Part shown: piece after piece, positions 16,955-26,376 of the stretch
How positions within the stretch are numbered: position 1 is the first letter of the stretch
Layout of the letters: every line of letters starts with the position of its first letter
Source: Micromonospora noduli
GTDB taxonomy: Bacteria > Actinomycetota > Actinomycetes > Mycobacteriales > Micromonosporaceae
Assembly: GCF_003264365.1 (NCBI RefSeq)
Contig: NZ_PYAK01000006.1
Location: 161,967-225,966 of the forward strand
Length of the DNA: 64,000 nucleotides
Reading direction: 5' to 3'
The notes under the pieces: generated by a model
Seen by the model: only the letters and a program-made list of their open reading frames with translations
The model's database searches: none
Told to the model about the DNA's origin: nothing
Position numbers and translations under genes: made by a program

Positions 16955-17429
16955 GATAACGCCCGAACCTGGCCGGCCTGGGACCGGCCCTGGCCGCCAG
17001 CCCACCCCGGCCTCGGCCCAGACCTGGACTCCGACCCCGTCGGCCTCCGACCCGCCGGCCACTGACCCGCTGCTCTCCGACCAGGCCTGGGCTCCGACCC
17101 GCTGGTCTCCGACCGGGGAGCCATATTCGCCCTTGAGCGATATACCTCTGAGTCATAAATACGACTCAGAGGTATAGCCCGTTTTCGCGACATGCCCTCC
17201 AGCCGCCGCCGATGCGGCAACAGCCCGGGCTCAGCGACCGACCGGCCCGCGCCGCTCCGGCATTGCTCGGCGGTGCGGTGCTGGGCGCGTGGCCTGCCGC
17301 GACACCCCGCGGACATCCTGACGATCGCCGCCAGCGCCTCGGGTGGGGCGGGCCGAGGACGCCGCGTCGTCCGGCTTTGACGGGGATAACGCGTGGAGCC
17401 GCTGCCGAGGGCACCCGTATGGTGGCGCG
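16955..17429. other. 475-bp intergenic region with degenerate repeats
   Basis: No supported gene. Bases 17029-17115 hold a degenerate repeat of the type TCCGACCCGCTGG (several imperfect copies), followed by a long AT-richer palindrome at 17141-17176. The remainder to 17429 is GC-rich with no conserved frame, and presumably holds the GNAT promoter. Confidence 0.5.
17141..17176. repeat. Perfect 14-bp inverted repeat, AT-richer than its surroundings
   Basis: TATACCTCTGAGTC at 17141-17154 and its exact complement at 17163-17176, separated by 8 bases (ATAAATAC). The core is far more AT-rich than the flanks. It could be a dispersed palindromic repeat, an operator or a terminator; only one copy is present in this window. 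Confidence 0.75.
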
Positions 17430-17954
17430 GTGCTGATCAGACGCGAGACACCCGCTGACGTCGACGCCATTCGGGCGGTGCACTCCGCAGCCTTCGCCAA
17501 GGCCGACGGCGGTGACGACGTACCGGTCGAGGCGACCCTCGTCGACGCGCTGCGCGCCGACGAGGGCTGGCTGCCCGCGTACTCCCTGGTGGCGACCGAT
17601 TCGGACGGCCAGGTCGTCGGTCACGTGGTGGCCACCCGCGGCCGGGTGGGTGGTGCGCCGGTGGCGCTCGGGCTGGGGCCGCTGGGCGTGCTGCCCGACT
17701 GGCAGCGGCGCGGGGTCGGCAGTGCGTTGATGCACGCCGTGCTCGGCGCGGCCGACGCGCGGGACGAACCGCTTGTGGTGCTGCTCGGGCATCCCGACTA
17801 CTACCCGCGCTTCGGGTTCCGGCCGGCCGTCGAACTGGGCGTCACCCCTCCGCAGCCGTGGGGGCCGCAGTACTTCATGGCTCGCCCGTTGCACGCGTGG
17901 CGCGAGTCGATCCAGGGCGAGTTCCGCTACGCCGGCTCGTTCGACGACCTGTGA
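17430..17954 (+). CDS. GNAT N-acetyltransferase (YhbS-like)
   Basis: A 174-aa single GNAT domain: IRRETPADVDAIRAVHSAAF at the N-terminus, the acetyl-CoA pyrophosphate loop LPDWQRRGVGSALMH (Q/RxxGxG/A) near residue 90, and the YhbS-type LLGHPDYYPRFGFRPA. The acceptor is unknown. GTG 17430 begins at the first conserved strand; frames starting further upstream carry no family sequence. It overlaps the next GNAT gene by 4 bp. Confidence 0.85.
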   Translation: MLIRRETPADVDAIRAVHSAAFAKADGGDDVPVEATLVDALRADEGWLPAYSLVATDSDGQVVGHVVATRGRVGGAPVALGLGPLGVLPDWQRRGVGSALMHAVLGAADARDEPLVVLLGHPDYYPRFGFRPAVELGVTPPQPWGPQYFMARPLHAWRESIQGEFRYAGSFDDL

Positions 17955-18547
17955 ACCGACCCGCTATCCGTCGGCGGCGCGCCACCGACCTGGACGGCTG
18001 CGTCGCGGCGCTCGCCGTGGTTCACCGGGCCGACGGGTACCCGCTGAACTGGCCCGCCGACCCGCACCGCTGGCTGCGCGAGCCGCACCCGGCGCGAGCC
18101 TGGGTCGCCGTTGATGCCGACGCGGCCGTTGTCGGACACGTGGCGGTGCATCGGATCCCCGAGAAGGTGGACGGGCCGCCCGGCCGGCCGACGGCCGAGG
18201 TGGCTCGTCTCTTCGTGGTGCCGAAAGCCCGTGGGTTGGCGCTGGGCAGCGCGCTGCTGAACCGGGCCCGCCAGTGGGCGGACAAACGCGCAACGGATCT
18301 GGTGCTGGAGTTGGCCGCCGATGGCACCGCGGCCGCCGCGCTGTACGAGCGCGCAGGATGGCGGTGCGTCGGCACCACCACGGCACCATGGGCCGCACCC
18401 GACGGCAGCCCGGTGTCGCTGCGCCACTACACGCTGCGTCACCGCGCGCCGGGCTCCGACGTCGCACCGGCCAGCACCGCCAGGCGACGGGCGAGCCGGC
18501 CTGCGGCCTCGCGCAGCTCCGGAGGCTCCAGCACCTCCATCTCGTGA
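17951..18547 (+). CDS. GNAT N-acetyltransferase
   Basis: A 198-aa protein. Residues 3-165 form a GNAT domain (IRRRRATDLDGCVAALAVVH; VARLFVVPKARGLALGSALLNRA with the CoA loop; ALYERAGWRCVGTT). It starts at GTG 17951 overlapping the preceding stop (GTGA), so translation is coupled to the first GNAT. The last 35 residues (Ser/Arg/Ala-rich) read through the end of the convergent WYL gene, a 109-bp 3' overlap, and look non-conserved; the ancestral stop may have been lost. Confidence 0.8.
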   Translation: MNRPAIRRRRATDLDGCVAALAVVHRADGYPLNWPADPHRWLREPHPARAWVAVDADAAVVGHVAVHRIPEKVDGPPGRPTAEVARLFVVPKARGLALGSALLNRARQWADKRATDLVLELAADGTAAAALYERAGWRCVGTTTAPWAAPDGSPVSLRHYTLRHRAPGSDVAPASTARRRASRPAASRSSGGSSTSIS

Positions 18548-19416
18548 TCCAGTCGGGCGAGGTGCGCGGCGAGCCAGTCCAGGTTGTCGCCGCCGACGAC
18601 CAGCACGGACCATCCGTCGCGGTCGTCCTCGACCCGCCCCACCTGTGGTGGGACCACCTCCCGCAACCGCTCCGGTGGGGCGTGCACCCGCACCCGGGCG
18701 AGGTAGCGGTACGGCGCCCCGGTCACGGCCCGCTGCACGAAGGCGACCGGATCCGGGTGCTGGCGCGCCGGGAAACGCCAGGTCGTCGCCACGGCAGCCC
18801 GCATCCGATCCAGCCGGAACGTCCGCCAGTCGGCGCGGTCGACGTCCCAGGCCATCAGATACCAGCGGCGGCCGGTCGTGACCATCCGGATCGGCTCGAC
18901 CGTCCGTTCCCGCTCACCAGCGTCTTGGCCGGGATAGTGGAATCGAACGCGTACCCCGTCCCGACAGGCCCGGGCGAGTGTCACCAGCAGCTCCGCGTCG
19001 ATCTCGGCGACCGGGCCGATGAGGGTGTCGGTGGAGCCGTGCACCGCCCGTACCTCGGCGCGGAGCCGCGACGGCATCACCTGGTCGAGCTTCGCGAGTG
19101 CCCGCAGCGCCGCCTCGCTCGCCCCGGCGATCGTGCCCCCGGAGGCGAGGCGCAGGGACACCGCCGTGGCGATCGCCTCCTCGTCGTCGAGAAGCAACGG
19201 CGGCAGCCGGGTGCCCGCACCGAGTTGGTAGCCACCGCCGACGCCCGACACCGCGCGCACCGGGTAGCCGAGCGTCCGCAGACGCTGCACGTCGCGGCGC
19301 ACGCACCGGCCGGTGACCCCCAGCTCGGCGGCGAGTTCGGCGGCCGTCCAGGACAGTCGTCGTTGCAGCAGCGCCAGCAGGCGCAGCACCCGCTCGGTCG
19401 TCGCCTCGACGGTCAC
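18439..19416 (-). CDS. WYL-domain (YafY-type) transcriptional regulator
   Basis: A 325-aa regulator: an N-terminal HTH_11 winged helix (ERVLRLLALLQRRLSWTAAELAAELGVTGRCVRRDVQRL), the glycine hinge SGVGGGYQLGAGT, then a WYL domain (TVEPIRMVTTGRRWYLMAWDVDRADWRTFRLDRM) and a WCX-like end. Such proteins sense ligands, in some cases nucleic acid, through the WYL pocket. GTG 19416 is the best start. The divergent gene at 19478 encodes a VOC protein, and a perfect palindrome at 19432-19462 lies between them. Autoregulation and control of the VOC gene are likely. Confidence 0.88.
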   Translation of the reverse strand: MTVEATTERVLRLLALLQRRLSWTAAELAAELGVTGRCVRRDVQRLRTLGYPVRAVSGVGGGYQLGAGTRLPPLLLDDEEAIATAVSLRLASGGTIAGASEAALRALAKLDQVMPSRLRAEVRAVHGSTDTLIGPVAEIDAELLVTLARACRDGVRVRFHYPGQDAGERERTVEPIRMVTTGRRWYLMAWDVDRADWRTFRLDRMRAAVATTWRFPARQHPDPVAFVQRAVTGAPYRYLARVRVHAPPERLREVVPPQVGRVEDDRDGWSVLVVGGDNLDWLAAHLARLDHEMEVLEPPELREAAGRLARRLAVLAGATSEPGAR

Positions 19417-19431
19417 CCGTCGATCGTTGCA

Positions 19432-19462
19432 CGGATAGCGGAACAACCCTGTCCGCTATCCG
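19432..19462. promoter_or_regulatory. Palindromic operator between WYL regulator and VOC gene
   Basis: 11-bp perfect arms, CGGATAGCGGA at 19432-19442 and TCCGCTATCCG at 19452-19462, with a 9-bp spacer. It sits 16 bp from the regulator start and 16 bp from the VOC start, so a dimer bound here would block both transcripts. Confidence 0.75.
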
Positions 19463-19477
19463 CGAGAGGCTGGGATC

Positions 19478-19948
19478 ATGACCGATCAGAACAGGAAGCA
19501 GGGATCCGCCGTGACCCGCGACGTCCAGATCACGTTCGACTGCGCCGACCCGGCGCGGTTGGCCACGTTCTGGGCCGAGGCGCTCGGTTACCAGGTGCAG
19601 GCGCCACCCGGAGACTTCGAGTCGTGGGACCAGGCGCTGGAGGCGATGGGTGTGCCGCCGGAGAACCGCAACGACGCGTCGGCGGTGGTCGACCCCGAGG
19701 GCACGCGGCCACGGCTGTTCTTTCAGCGGGTGCCGGAGCACAAGCAGGTGAAGAACCGCGTCCACCTCGACGTACGCGCGGCCCCCGGGCTGGAGGGTGA
19801 CGAGCGGATGGCGGCCCTGGAGGCCGAAGCCGAACGGCTCGTCTCGCATGGTGCCAAGCGGCTCAGTCGGCACGAGCCCGCTCCCCCGTTGGGCGCCGGT
19901 CATCTCATCATGGCCGACCCCGAGGGCAACGAGTTCTGCCTCGACTGA
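19478..19948 (+). CDS. VOC-family protein
   Basis: A 156-aa protein of the glyoxalase-like-domain type: VQITFDCADPARLATFWAEALGY, RPRLFFQRVPEHKQVKNRVHLDV, and the closing HLIMADPEGNEFCLD, as in many actinobacterial VOC proteins of unknown substrate. ATG 19478 is preceded by GAGAGG; GTG 19511 is an alternative start nearer the conserved region. It is probably controlled by the divergent WYL regulator through the palindrome at 19432-19462. Confidence 0.88.
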   Translation: MTDQNRKQGSAVTRDVQITFDCADPARLATFWAEALGYQVQAPPGDFESWDQALEAMGVPPENRNDASAVVDPEGTRPRLFFQRVPEHKQVKNRVHLDVRAAPGLEGDERMAALEAEAERLVSHGAKRLSRHEPAPPLGAGHLIMADPEGNEFCLD

Positions 19949-19999
19949 TCGGACGTTCCCCCAGCTCACTGCCGCACTCGCCGGACGCCATGCGAACAT

Positions 20000-21193
20000 G
20001 TGTACGTGTCGCCCGGCGCCAGCATCCTGCACGCCGACCTGGACGCGTTCTACGCGTCGGTCGAGCAGCGCGACGACCCGCGCCTGCGTGGGCGGCCGGT
20101 GATCGTCGGTGGCGGCGTGGTGCTCGCGGCCAGCTACGAGGCGAAGGCGCGGGGCGTCCGCAGCGCGATGGGCGGCCAGCAGGCGCGAAGGCTGTGCCCG
20201 GACGCGATCGTCGTGCCGCCGCGGATGTCGGCGTACACGGCGGCGAGCCGCGCGGTCTTCGAGATCTTCCGGCAGACCACACCGCTGGTCGAGGGGCTCT
20301 CCATCGACGAGGCGTTCCTCGACGTGGGTGGTCTGCGGCGGCTGGTCGGGCCACCGGCCGAGATCGCCGAACGACTGCGCCGGGAGGTCCGCGACCGGGT
20401 CCACCTGCCGATCACGGTGGGGGTGGCCCGCACGAAGTTCCTGGCCAAGGTGGCCAGCGGCGTGGCGAAACCGGACGGCCTGCTGGTCGTCGCACCGGAC
20501 GCCGAGCTGGCGTTCCTGCACCCGCTGCCGGTGGAACGGCTCTGGGGCGTCGGCCCGGTCACGGCCGCGAAGCTGCGCGAACGCCGGATCCGTACCGTCG
20601 GGGAGGTGGCCCGCCTCGGTGAGGCGGCGCTGGTGTCGCTGCTCGGTGCGGGCGCCGGCCGGCACCTGCACGCGCTGGCGCACAATCGCGACCCCCGGGC
20701 GGTGCAGGTGGGGCGGCGGCGCGGTTCGATGGGCGCGCAGCACGCGCTGAGTCGCAGCCCGCACGCTTCGACGGAACTGGACGCCATCCTCGCCGGCCTG
20801 GTGGACCGGGTCAGCCGGCGGATGCGGACGGCCGGGCGGTCCGGCCGCACCGTGGTGTTGCGGCTGCGCTTCGGCGACTACACCCGGGCGACCCGCTCGC
20901 ACACGGTGGGTAAGGCGACGGCGGACACGACGCCACTGCTCGCCGCCGCGCGTGCGCTGCTACGCGCGGCGCTGCCCGAGATCGATCGCCGTGGCATCAC
21001 CCTGATCGGTGTCTCCGTGGGCAACCTCGACGACAACCCGGTCCAGCCTGAGCTGCCGTTCCAGCCGGACCCAGGGTCCCATCTGGACGCTGCGGTCGAC
21101 GCGGTCCGCGACCGGTTCGGATCAGCAGCGCTCACGCGGGCGATATTGCTCGGCCGGGAGCCGGGCGTGGAGATGCCACTTCTGCCGGACTGA
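20000..21193 (+). CDS. dinB: DNA polymerase IV (Y-family)
   Basis: A 397-aa translesion polymerase. The palm motifs are ILHADLDAFYASVEQRD (first metal Asp) and VEGLSIDEAFLDV (Asp-Glu pair); then TVGVARTKFLAKVASGVAKPDG, the HhH region LWGVGPVTAAKLRERRIRTVGE and the little-finger domain. The C-terminal QPELPF near residue 350 fits the beta-clamp-binding pattern QxxLxF, so it should dock on the sliding clamp. It starts at GTG 20000 (GTG 20006 is also possible). No LexA-like box is evident upstream. Confidence 0.93.
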   Translation: MYVSPGASILHADLDAFYASVEQRDDPRLRGRPVIVGGGVVLAASYEAKARGVRSAMGGQQARRLCPDAIVVPPRMSAYTAASRAVFEIFRQTTPLVEGLSIDEAFLDVGGLRRLVGPPAEIAERLRREVRDRVHLPITVGVARTKFLAKVASGVAKPDGLLVVAPDAELAFLHPLPVERLWGVGPVTAAKLRERRIRTVGEVARLGEAALVSLLGAGAGRHLHALAHNRDPRAVQVGRRRGSMGAQHALSRSPHASTELDAILAGLVDRVSRRMRTAGRSGRTVVLRLRFGDYTRATRSHTVGKATADTTPLLAAARALLRAALPEIDRRGITLIGVSVGNLDDNPVQPELPFQPDPGSHLDAAVDAVRDRFGSAALTRAILLGREPGVEMPLLPD

Positions 21194-21315
21194 CCGATAA
21201 GCGTGCGGCGTCCACGACCGAGCTGCGATCAGAGACACATCACAGCAGGTCGGCGGTTTAGCCGGCGGCTGACGGGTGACCCTTGGGGGGTACAGCCTGA
21301 CGAGGGGGGCCCACC

Positions 21316-21681
21316 ATGTCCGACGACACCAGCAACCGACCGAGTCGCACCGCCGAGCGTCCGCACGACGTGACCGACCCGCTGCTGTGGCAGTTGGCAA
21401 TCGACGTGCTGAGCGCACACGAGCCGGACGACGAGGGCCAGTGCCGCAACCTCCAGTGCGCCGGGCAGTCCTGGCCGTGCGCGGCCCGCACCGGCGCCGA
21501 GCACTCGCTGCGACTGGCGCGCAGCACTCCCAGCTCCGTCGAGGTGACCATCGACGGCACTGACAGCGAGGACGTCGACACGGACGGGCGCCGCGACGCA
21601 GCGGTGCCAGCTGCGCGCTGGGGCTGGAACGCCGGCCCCGCAGCGTCGCACCGAGGGGCGAAGACCGCCTCCGCGGCGTGA
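21316..21681 (+). CDS. Small hypothetical actinobacterial protein
   Basis: A 121-aa soluble protein of no recognised family. The N-terminal half contains WQLAIDVLSAHEPDDEGQCRNLQCAGQSWPCAARTGAEHSLRLA-type sequence with three Cys, which could bind metal; the rest is charged and Ala/Arg-rich. The ATG at 21316 has a strong GAGGGGGG upstream, and a strong terminator follows at 21721, so it looks like a real monocistronic gene. Confidence 0.65.
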   Translation: MSDDTSNRPSRTAERPHDVTDPLLWQLAIDVLSAHEPDDEGQCRNLQCAGQSWPCAARTGAEHSLRLARSTPSSVEVTIDGTDSEDVDTDGRRDAAVPAARWGWNAGPAASHRGAKTASAA

Positions 21682-21720
21682 CGGGCCACCAACATCTGAA
21701 CTGATCCGCACCGCACAGGC

Positions 21721-21752
21721 GAACGCTCGGCCGGTTGTCCGGCCGAGCGTTC
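21721..21752. terminator. Strong terminator hairpin
   Basis: 14-bp perfect arms (GAACGCTCGGCCGG at 21721-21734, complement at 21739-21752) with a TTGT loop, 39 bp after the stop of the gene at 21316. Confidence 0.85.
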
Positions 21753-21867
21753 AGCTGTCGTGGCAGAGCCAGGCCACTTTGCGCCGCAGCAACTCCCGAT
21801 GCCCGGGCGCCTCGTACGCCCGAACGTCCACGGCGGGCTGTGGGCTTCCGGTGATCCGGGAGCCCAC
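21751..21867 (-). CDS. Possible mini-gene downstream of htpG
   Basis: A short minus-strand frame starts at GTG 21867 (or GTG 21831) and stops at 21751-21753, abutting the hairpin at 21721-21752. The end reads AYEAPGHRELLRRKVAWLC-HDS, with good third-position GC bias. Against it: the longer start overlaps the htpG terminator hairpin and no clear ribosome-binding site is visible. It could also be the remnant of a longer gene. Confidence 0.25.
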   Translation of the reverse strand: MGSRITGSPQPAVDVRAYEAPGHRELLRRKVAWLCHDS

Positions 21868-21869
21868 AG
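21838..21869 (-). terminator. htpG terminator hairpin
   Basis: 14-bp arms (21838-21851 and 21856-21869) with one T-G wobble and a TGAT loop, starting 15 bp past the htpG stop. Confidence 0.8.
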
Positions 21870-21883
21870 CCGAAGAGGTACAC

Positions 21884-23800
<1,917 letters not shown>

Positions 23801-23918
23801 ACCGTCTCCCATCTCGGCTCGTGCGAAGGTTCGCGGAAAGGATACGAGTCGTCACGGGTCGGGGTGTGAGCGCGTCCGGGTCGTATTCCCGATCCGGCCG
23901 GCCAACCCCGTGAGATGG

Positions 23919-23942
23919 CTGACTTTGCTCAACAGAAGTCAG
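23919..23942. promoter_or_regulatory. Inverted repeat in the SDR promoter
   Basis: CTGACTT at 23919-23925 and AAGTCAG at 23936-23942, spaced by 10 bp and overlapping the likely promoter of the SDR gene (TAACGT about 10 bp before its ATG). Candidate operator for an unlinked regulator. Confidence 0.45.
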
Positions 23943-23961
23943 GTCGCCTAACGTGACGGCC

Positions 23962-24660
23962 ATGAAGATCGCTGGAAGCACCGCCCTCGTCACCGGCGCC
24001 AACCGTGGCCTCGGCCGGCACCTGGCCGCCGAACTCCTCGCCCGGGGCGCCACCGTCTACGCCGGCGCCCGCAACCCCGACAGCGTCGACCTACCCGGCG
24101 TGACGCCGGTCCGCCTCGACATCACCGACCCCGCCTCGGTGGCCGCCGCCGCCGAGCTGGCCGGCGGCGTGAACCTGCTGATCAACAACGCGGGCATCGA
24201 CACCCGGACCGACCTCCTCGACGGCGACCTGGACCTCGTCCGGCTGGAGCTGGAGACCCACTACATCGGCACCCTGTCGACGATCCGGGCGTTCGCGCCG
24301 GTCATCGCCGGCAACGGCGGCGGAACGATCCTCAACGTGCTCTCGGTCCTGTCCTGGTTCGGCTCCCCGACCCACGCTGCCTACAGCGCCGCCAAGTCCG
24401 CCGAGTGGGCGATGACCAACGTGCTGCGCGTCCAACTGGCCGACCGGGGCGTCCGGGTCGCCGGCCTGCACGTCGGATACCTGGACACCGACATGGCCGC
24501 GGACATCACCGGCCCGAAGTCGGACCCGGCGGCGATCGCCCGCATCGGCGTCGACGGCGTCGAGGCCGACGCGTACGAGATCCTCGCCGACGACCTCAGC
24601 CGCCAGGTGCAGGCCGGGCTGGCCGGCGGCGTCGCCGCGCTCTACCCACAGCTCCCCTGA
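23962..24660 (+). CDS. Short-chain dehydrogenase/reductase (SDR)
   Basis: A 232-aa classical SDR: ALVTGANRGLGRHLA (TGxxxGxG cofactor loop), INNAGID (NNAG), the catalytic Ser in NVLSVLSWFGSPTHAAYSAAKSA, and YxxxK as YSAAK. NADPH preference is suggested by the Arg after the glycine loop (ARNPDSVDL). Substrate unknown. ATG 23962 has no ribosome-binding site but lies just after a TAACGT box, so the message is probably leaderless; GTG 23953 is an alternative start. Confidence 0.88.
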   Translation: MKIAGSTALVTGANRGLGRHLAAELLARGATVYAGARNPDSVDLPGVTPVRLDITDPASVAAAAELAGGVNLLINNAGIDTRTDLLDGDLDLVRLELETHYIGTLSTIRAFAPVIAGNGGGTILNVLSVLSWFGSPTHAAYSAAKSAEWAMTNVLRVQLADRGVRVAGLHVGYLDTDMAADITGPKSDPAAIARIGVDGVEADAYEILADDLSRQVQAGLAGGVAALYPQLP

Positions 24661-24673
24661 CCCACCACGCGAC

Positions 24674-24704
24674 GGGCCGCCACCGGAAGAACCGGTGGCG
24701 GCCC
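24674..24704. terminator. Bidirectional terminator hairpin
   Basis: 13-bp perfect arms (24674-24686, 24692-24704) with an AAGAA loop, between the convergent SDR and M28 peptidase genes. Confidence 0.85.
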
Positions 24705-24720
24705 CTTCCCGGGTACGCGG

Positions 24721-26172
24721 TCAGCTCGCCTGCAACGTCACGTCATCGATCACGAAGGTGGTCTGCAACGACGAGTCCTCGGTGCCGGTGAACCGCAGCG
24801 TCACCGTCTGCCCGGCGAACGCGCCCACGTTGAGGCTGCGCTGCACGTAACCGGTCGCGGCGTTGAGATTCGAGTACGTCGCGAGGGTGGTCGAACCCGC
24901 CTGCACTGTGAGCCGGTCGTACGCCGTGGAGCTGGTGGTCTCGGCGGTGTCGATGTGCAGCCAGAACGACAGCGTGTACGTGGAGCAGCCGGCCGGCAGG
25001 GTCACCGACTGCGACAGGCTCTCGGTGCGGGTGGTGCCGAACCCGTTGAGCCACGCCTTGTACGACCCGGTCCGGGCCGGCTGGCCGCTGGCGTTGGTGA
25101 TCACGCCGGAGGACGCGGTCCACGGCGTGCTGCCGCTCTCGAAGCCACCGTTTGCGACCACCTGGCCGCCGGTGCAGGTCGGGGTGCCGCCGCCCACGGC
25201 GAGCTGCCACAGCGCGTACGCGACACCGTCGGCCGCCCGGTTCAGCACTGTGGCGCTGACGTTGGCGGTGGTGTCGCAGGACCGGTGGTAACACGGGTCG
25301 TACGCGGAGTTGGCGGTGCCGCCCCACTTGGCGGCCTGGGCGCTGGTCTTGCGGGCGCTGGCGCCGGCGGCGTAGCCCGAGGTGGGGATGCCGGCCTGCT
25401 GGAAGTAGTAGTCGTCGGAGCGGCCCTGGCCCTCGACGTTCTCCTCCGGTTGCAGGCCCAACGAGTCCCAGTACGCCTTCAGCGGCGCCGCCGTGGTCGA
25501 GGTGACCCGGTTGATGAAGTACCCGCCGTTGGTCGAGCCGACCATGTCGAAGTTGTAGTAACCCTTGATGTAACCGCGCTGGGTGGCGCTGAGCGAGTTG
25601 ACGTAGAACCGGGAGCCGTTGAGCCCCTGCTCCTCGTCGGTCCACCAGGCGAACCGCACCCGTTTGGTCACTGTCGGGTTCTGCGCGGCCAGGACGAGGG
25701 CGTTCTCCAGCAGGGTCGACGAGCCGGTGGCGTTGTCGTTGATGCCCGGGCCGGCCGAGACGCCGTCCAGGTGCGCGCCGAACATGACCACCTGGTCGGC
25801 CGGGCCGCCGGGCCACTCGGCGATGAGGTTGTTCGAGGGGTACCGGCAGCTGGAGCAGTACTGCTCGCTGACGGTGTAACCGGCCGACTGGAGCCTGGTC
25901 TTGACGTAGTTGAGCGAGGCGGTGTAGCCGGCGGAGCCGGCCCGTCGGTTGCCACCGTTGCTGGTGGCGATGGCGTTGAACTGGGTCAGGTGCGCCTGGA
26001 CGTTGGTGATGGAGATGTCCGGCGCGGCCAACGCGGCGGCGGACGCGGCGATCGGCCGGGTCACCGTCGTGGCGGTCGGAGGTGACGCGGTCGCCGGTTG
26101 GGCGGCCAGCGGCACCGTCATTCCGGCGAACACGGCGAGCGCGATTCCCGCGCTCAGCGTTCTGCCTCTCAT
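24721..26172 (-). CDS. Secreted M28-family aminopeptidase with C-terminal beta-sandwich
   Basis: A 483-aa exported zinc peptidase like the Streptomyces griseus aminopeptidase. A Sec signal (cleavage near ATA-SP) is followed by the M28 domain (about 50-330): [21 protein letters not shown] (His and bridging Asp), [12 protein letters not shown] (catalytic Glu-Glu), YNFDMVGS (Asp), and DPCYHRSCD (final His in a disulfide loop). A Gly/Thr linker leads to a domain at 345-483 ([16 protein letters not shown], ending FVIDDVTLQ) typical of galactose-binding-like modules. GAGGAG precedes the ATG. Confidence 0.92.
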   Translation of the reverse strand: MRGRTLSAGIALAVFAGMTVPLAAQPATASPPTATTVTRPIAASAAALAAPDISITNVQAHLTQFNAIATSNGGNRRAGSAGYTASLNYVKTRLQSAGYTVSEQYCSSCRYPSNNLIAEWPGGPADQVVMFGAHLDGVSAGPGINDNATGSSTLLENALVLAAQNPTVTKRVRFAWWTDEEQGLNGSRFYVNSLSATQRGYIKGYYNFDMVGSTNGGYFINRVTSTTAAPLKAYWDSLGLQPEENVEGQGRSDDYYFQQAGIPTSGYAAGASARKTSAQAAKWGGTANSAYDPCYHRSCDTTANVSATVLNRAADGVAYALWQLAVGGGTPTCTGGQVVANGGFESGSTPWTASSGVITNASGQPARTGSYKAWLNGFGTTRTESLSQSVTLPAGCSTYTLSFWLHIDTAETTSSTAYDRLTVQAGSTTLATYSNLNAATGYVQRSLNVGAFAGQTVTLRFTGTEDSSLQTTFVIDDVTLQAS

Positions 26173-26376
26173 GGGGGCTCCTCGGGGTTGGAGAGAGATA
26201 CCCGAGACACTGACAGATATCTATTTCTTGAGCATCGGTCGTTCGTCCCGAACCGCCGCCGGTTCGACGGTGGGTACCGGCGTCGGCACAGGTGAGTAGA
26301 GGTGTCAGGATGGGTAGGTAACGCGGCAGGGGTCGTCGGGCCCGGAACGGGGGCTTGCGATGGGGTCGGATCGAGC

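Noticed and set aside
18274..19800. Plus-strand open frame of about 500 codons across the GNAT, WYL and VOC genes
   Set aside because: It runs antisense through the WYL gene, crosses its promoter palindrome and overlaps the VOC gene out of frame; composition is His/Arg/Gly-rich with no domain.
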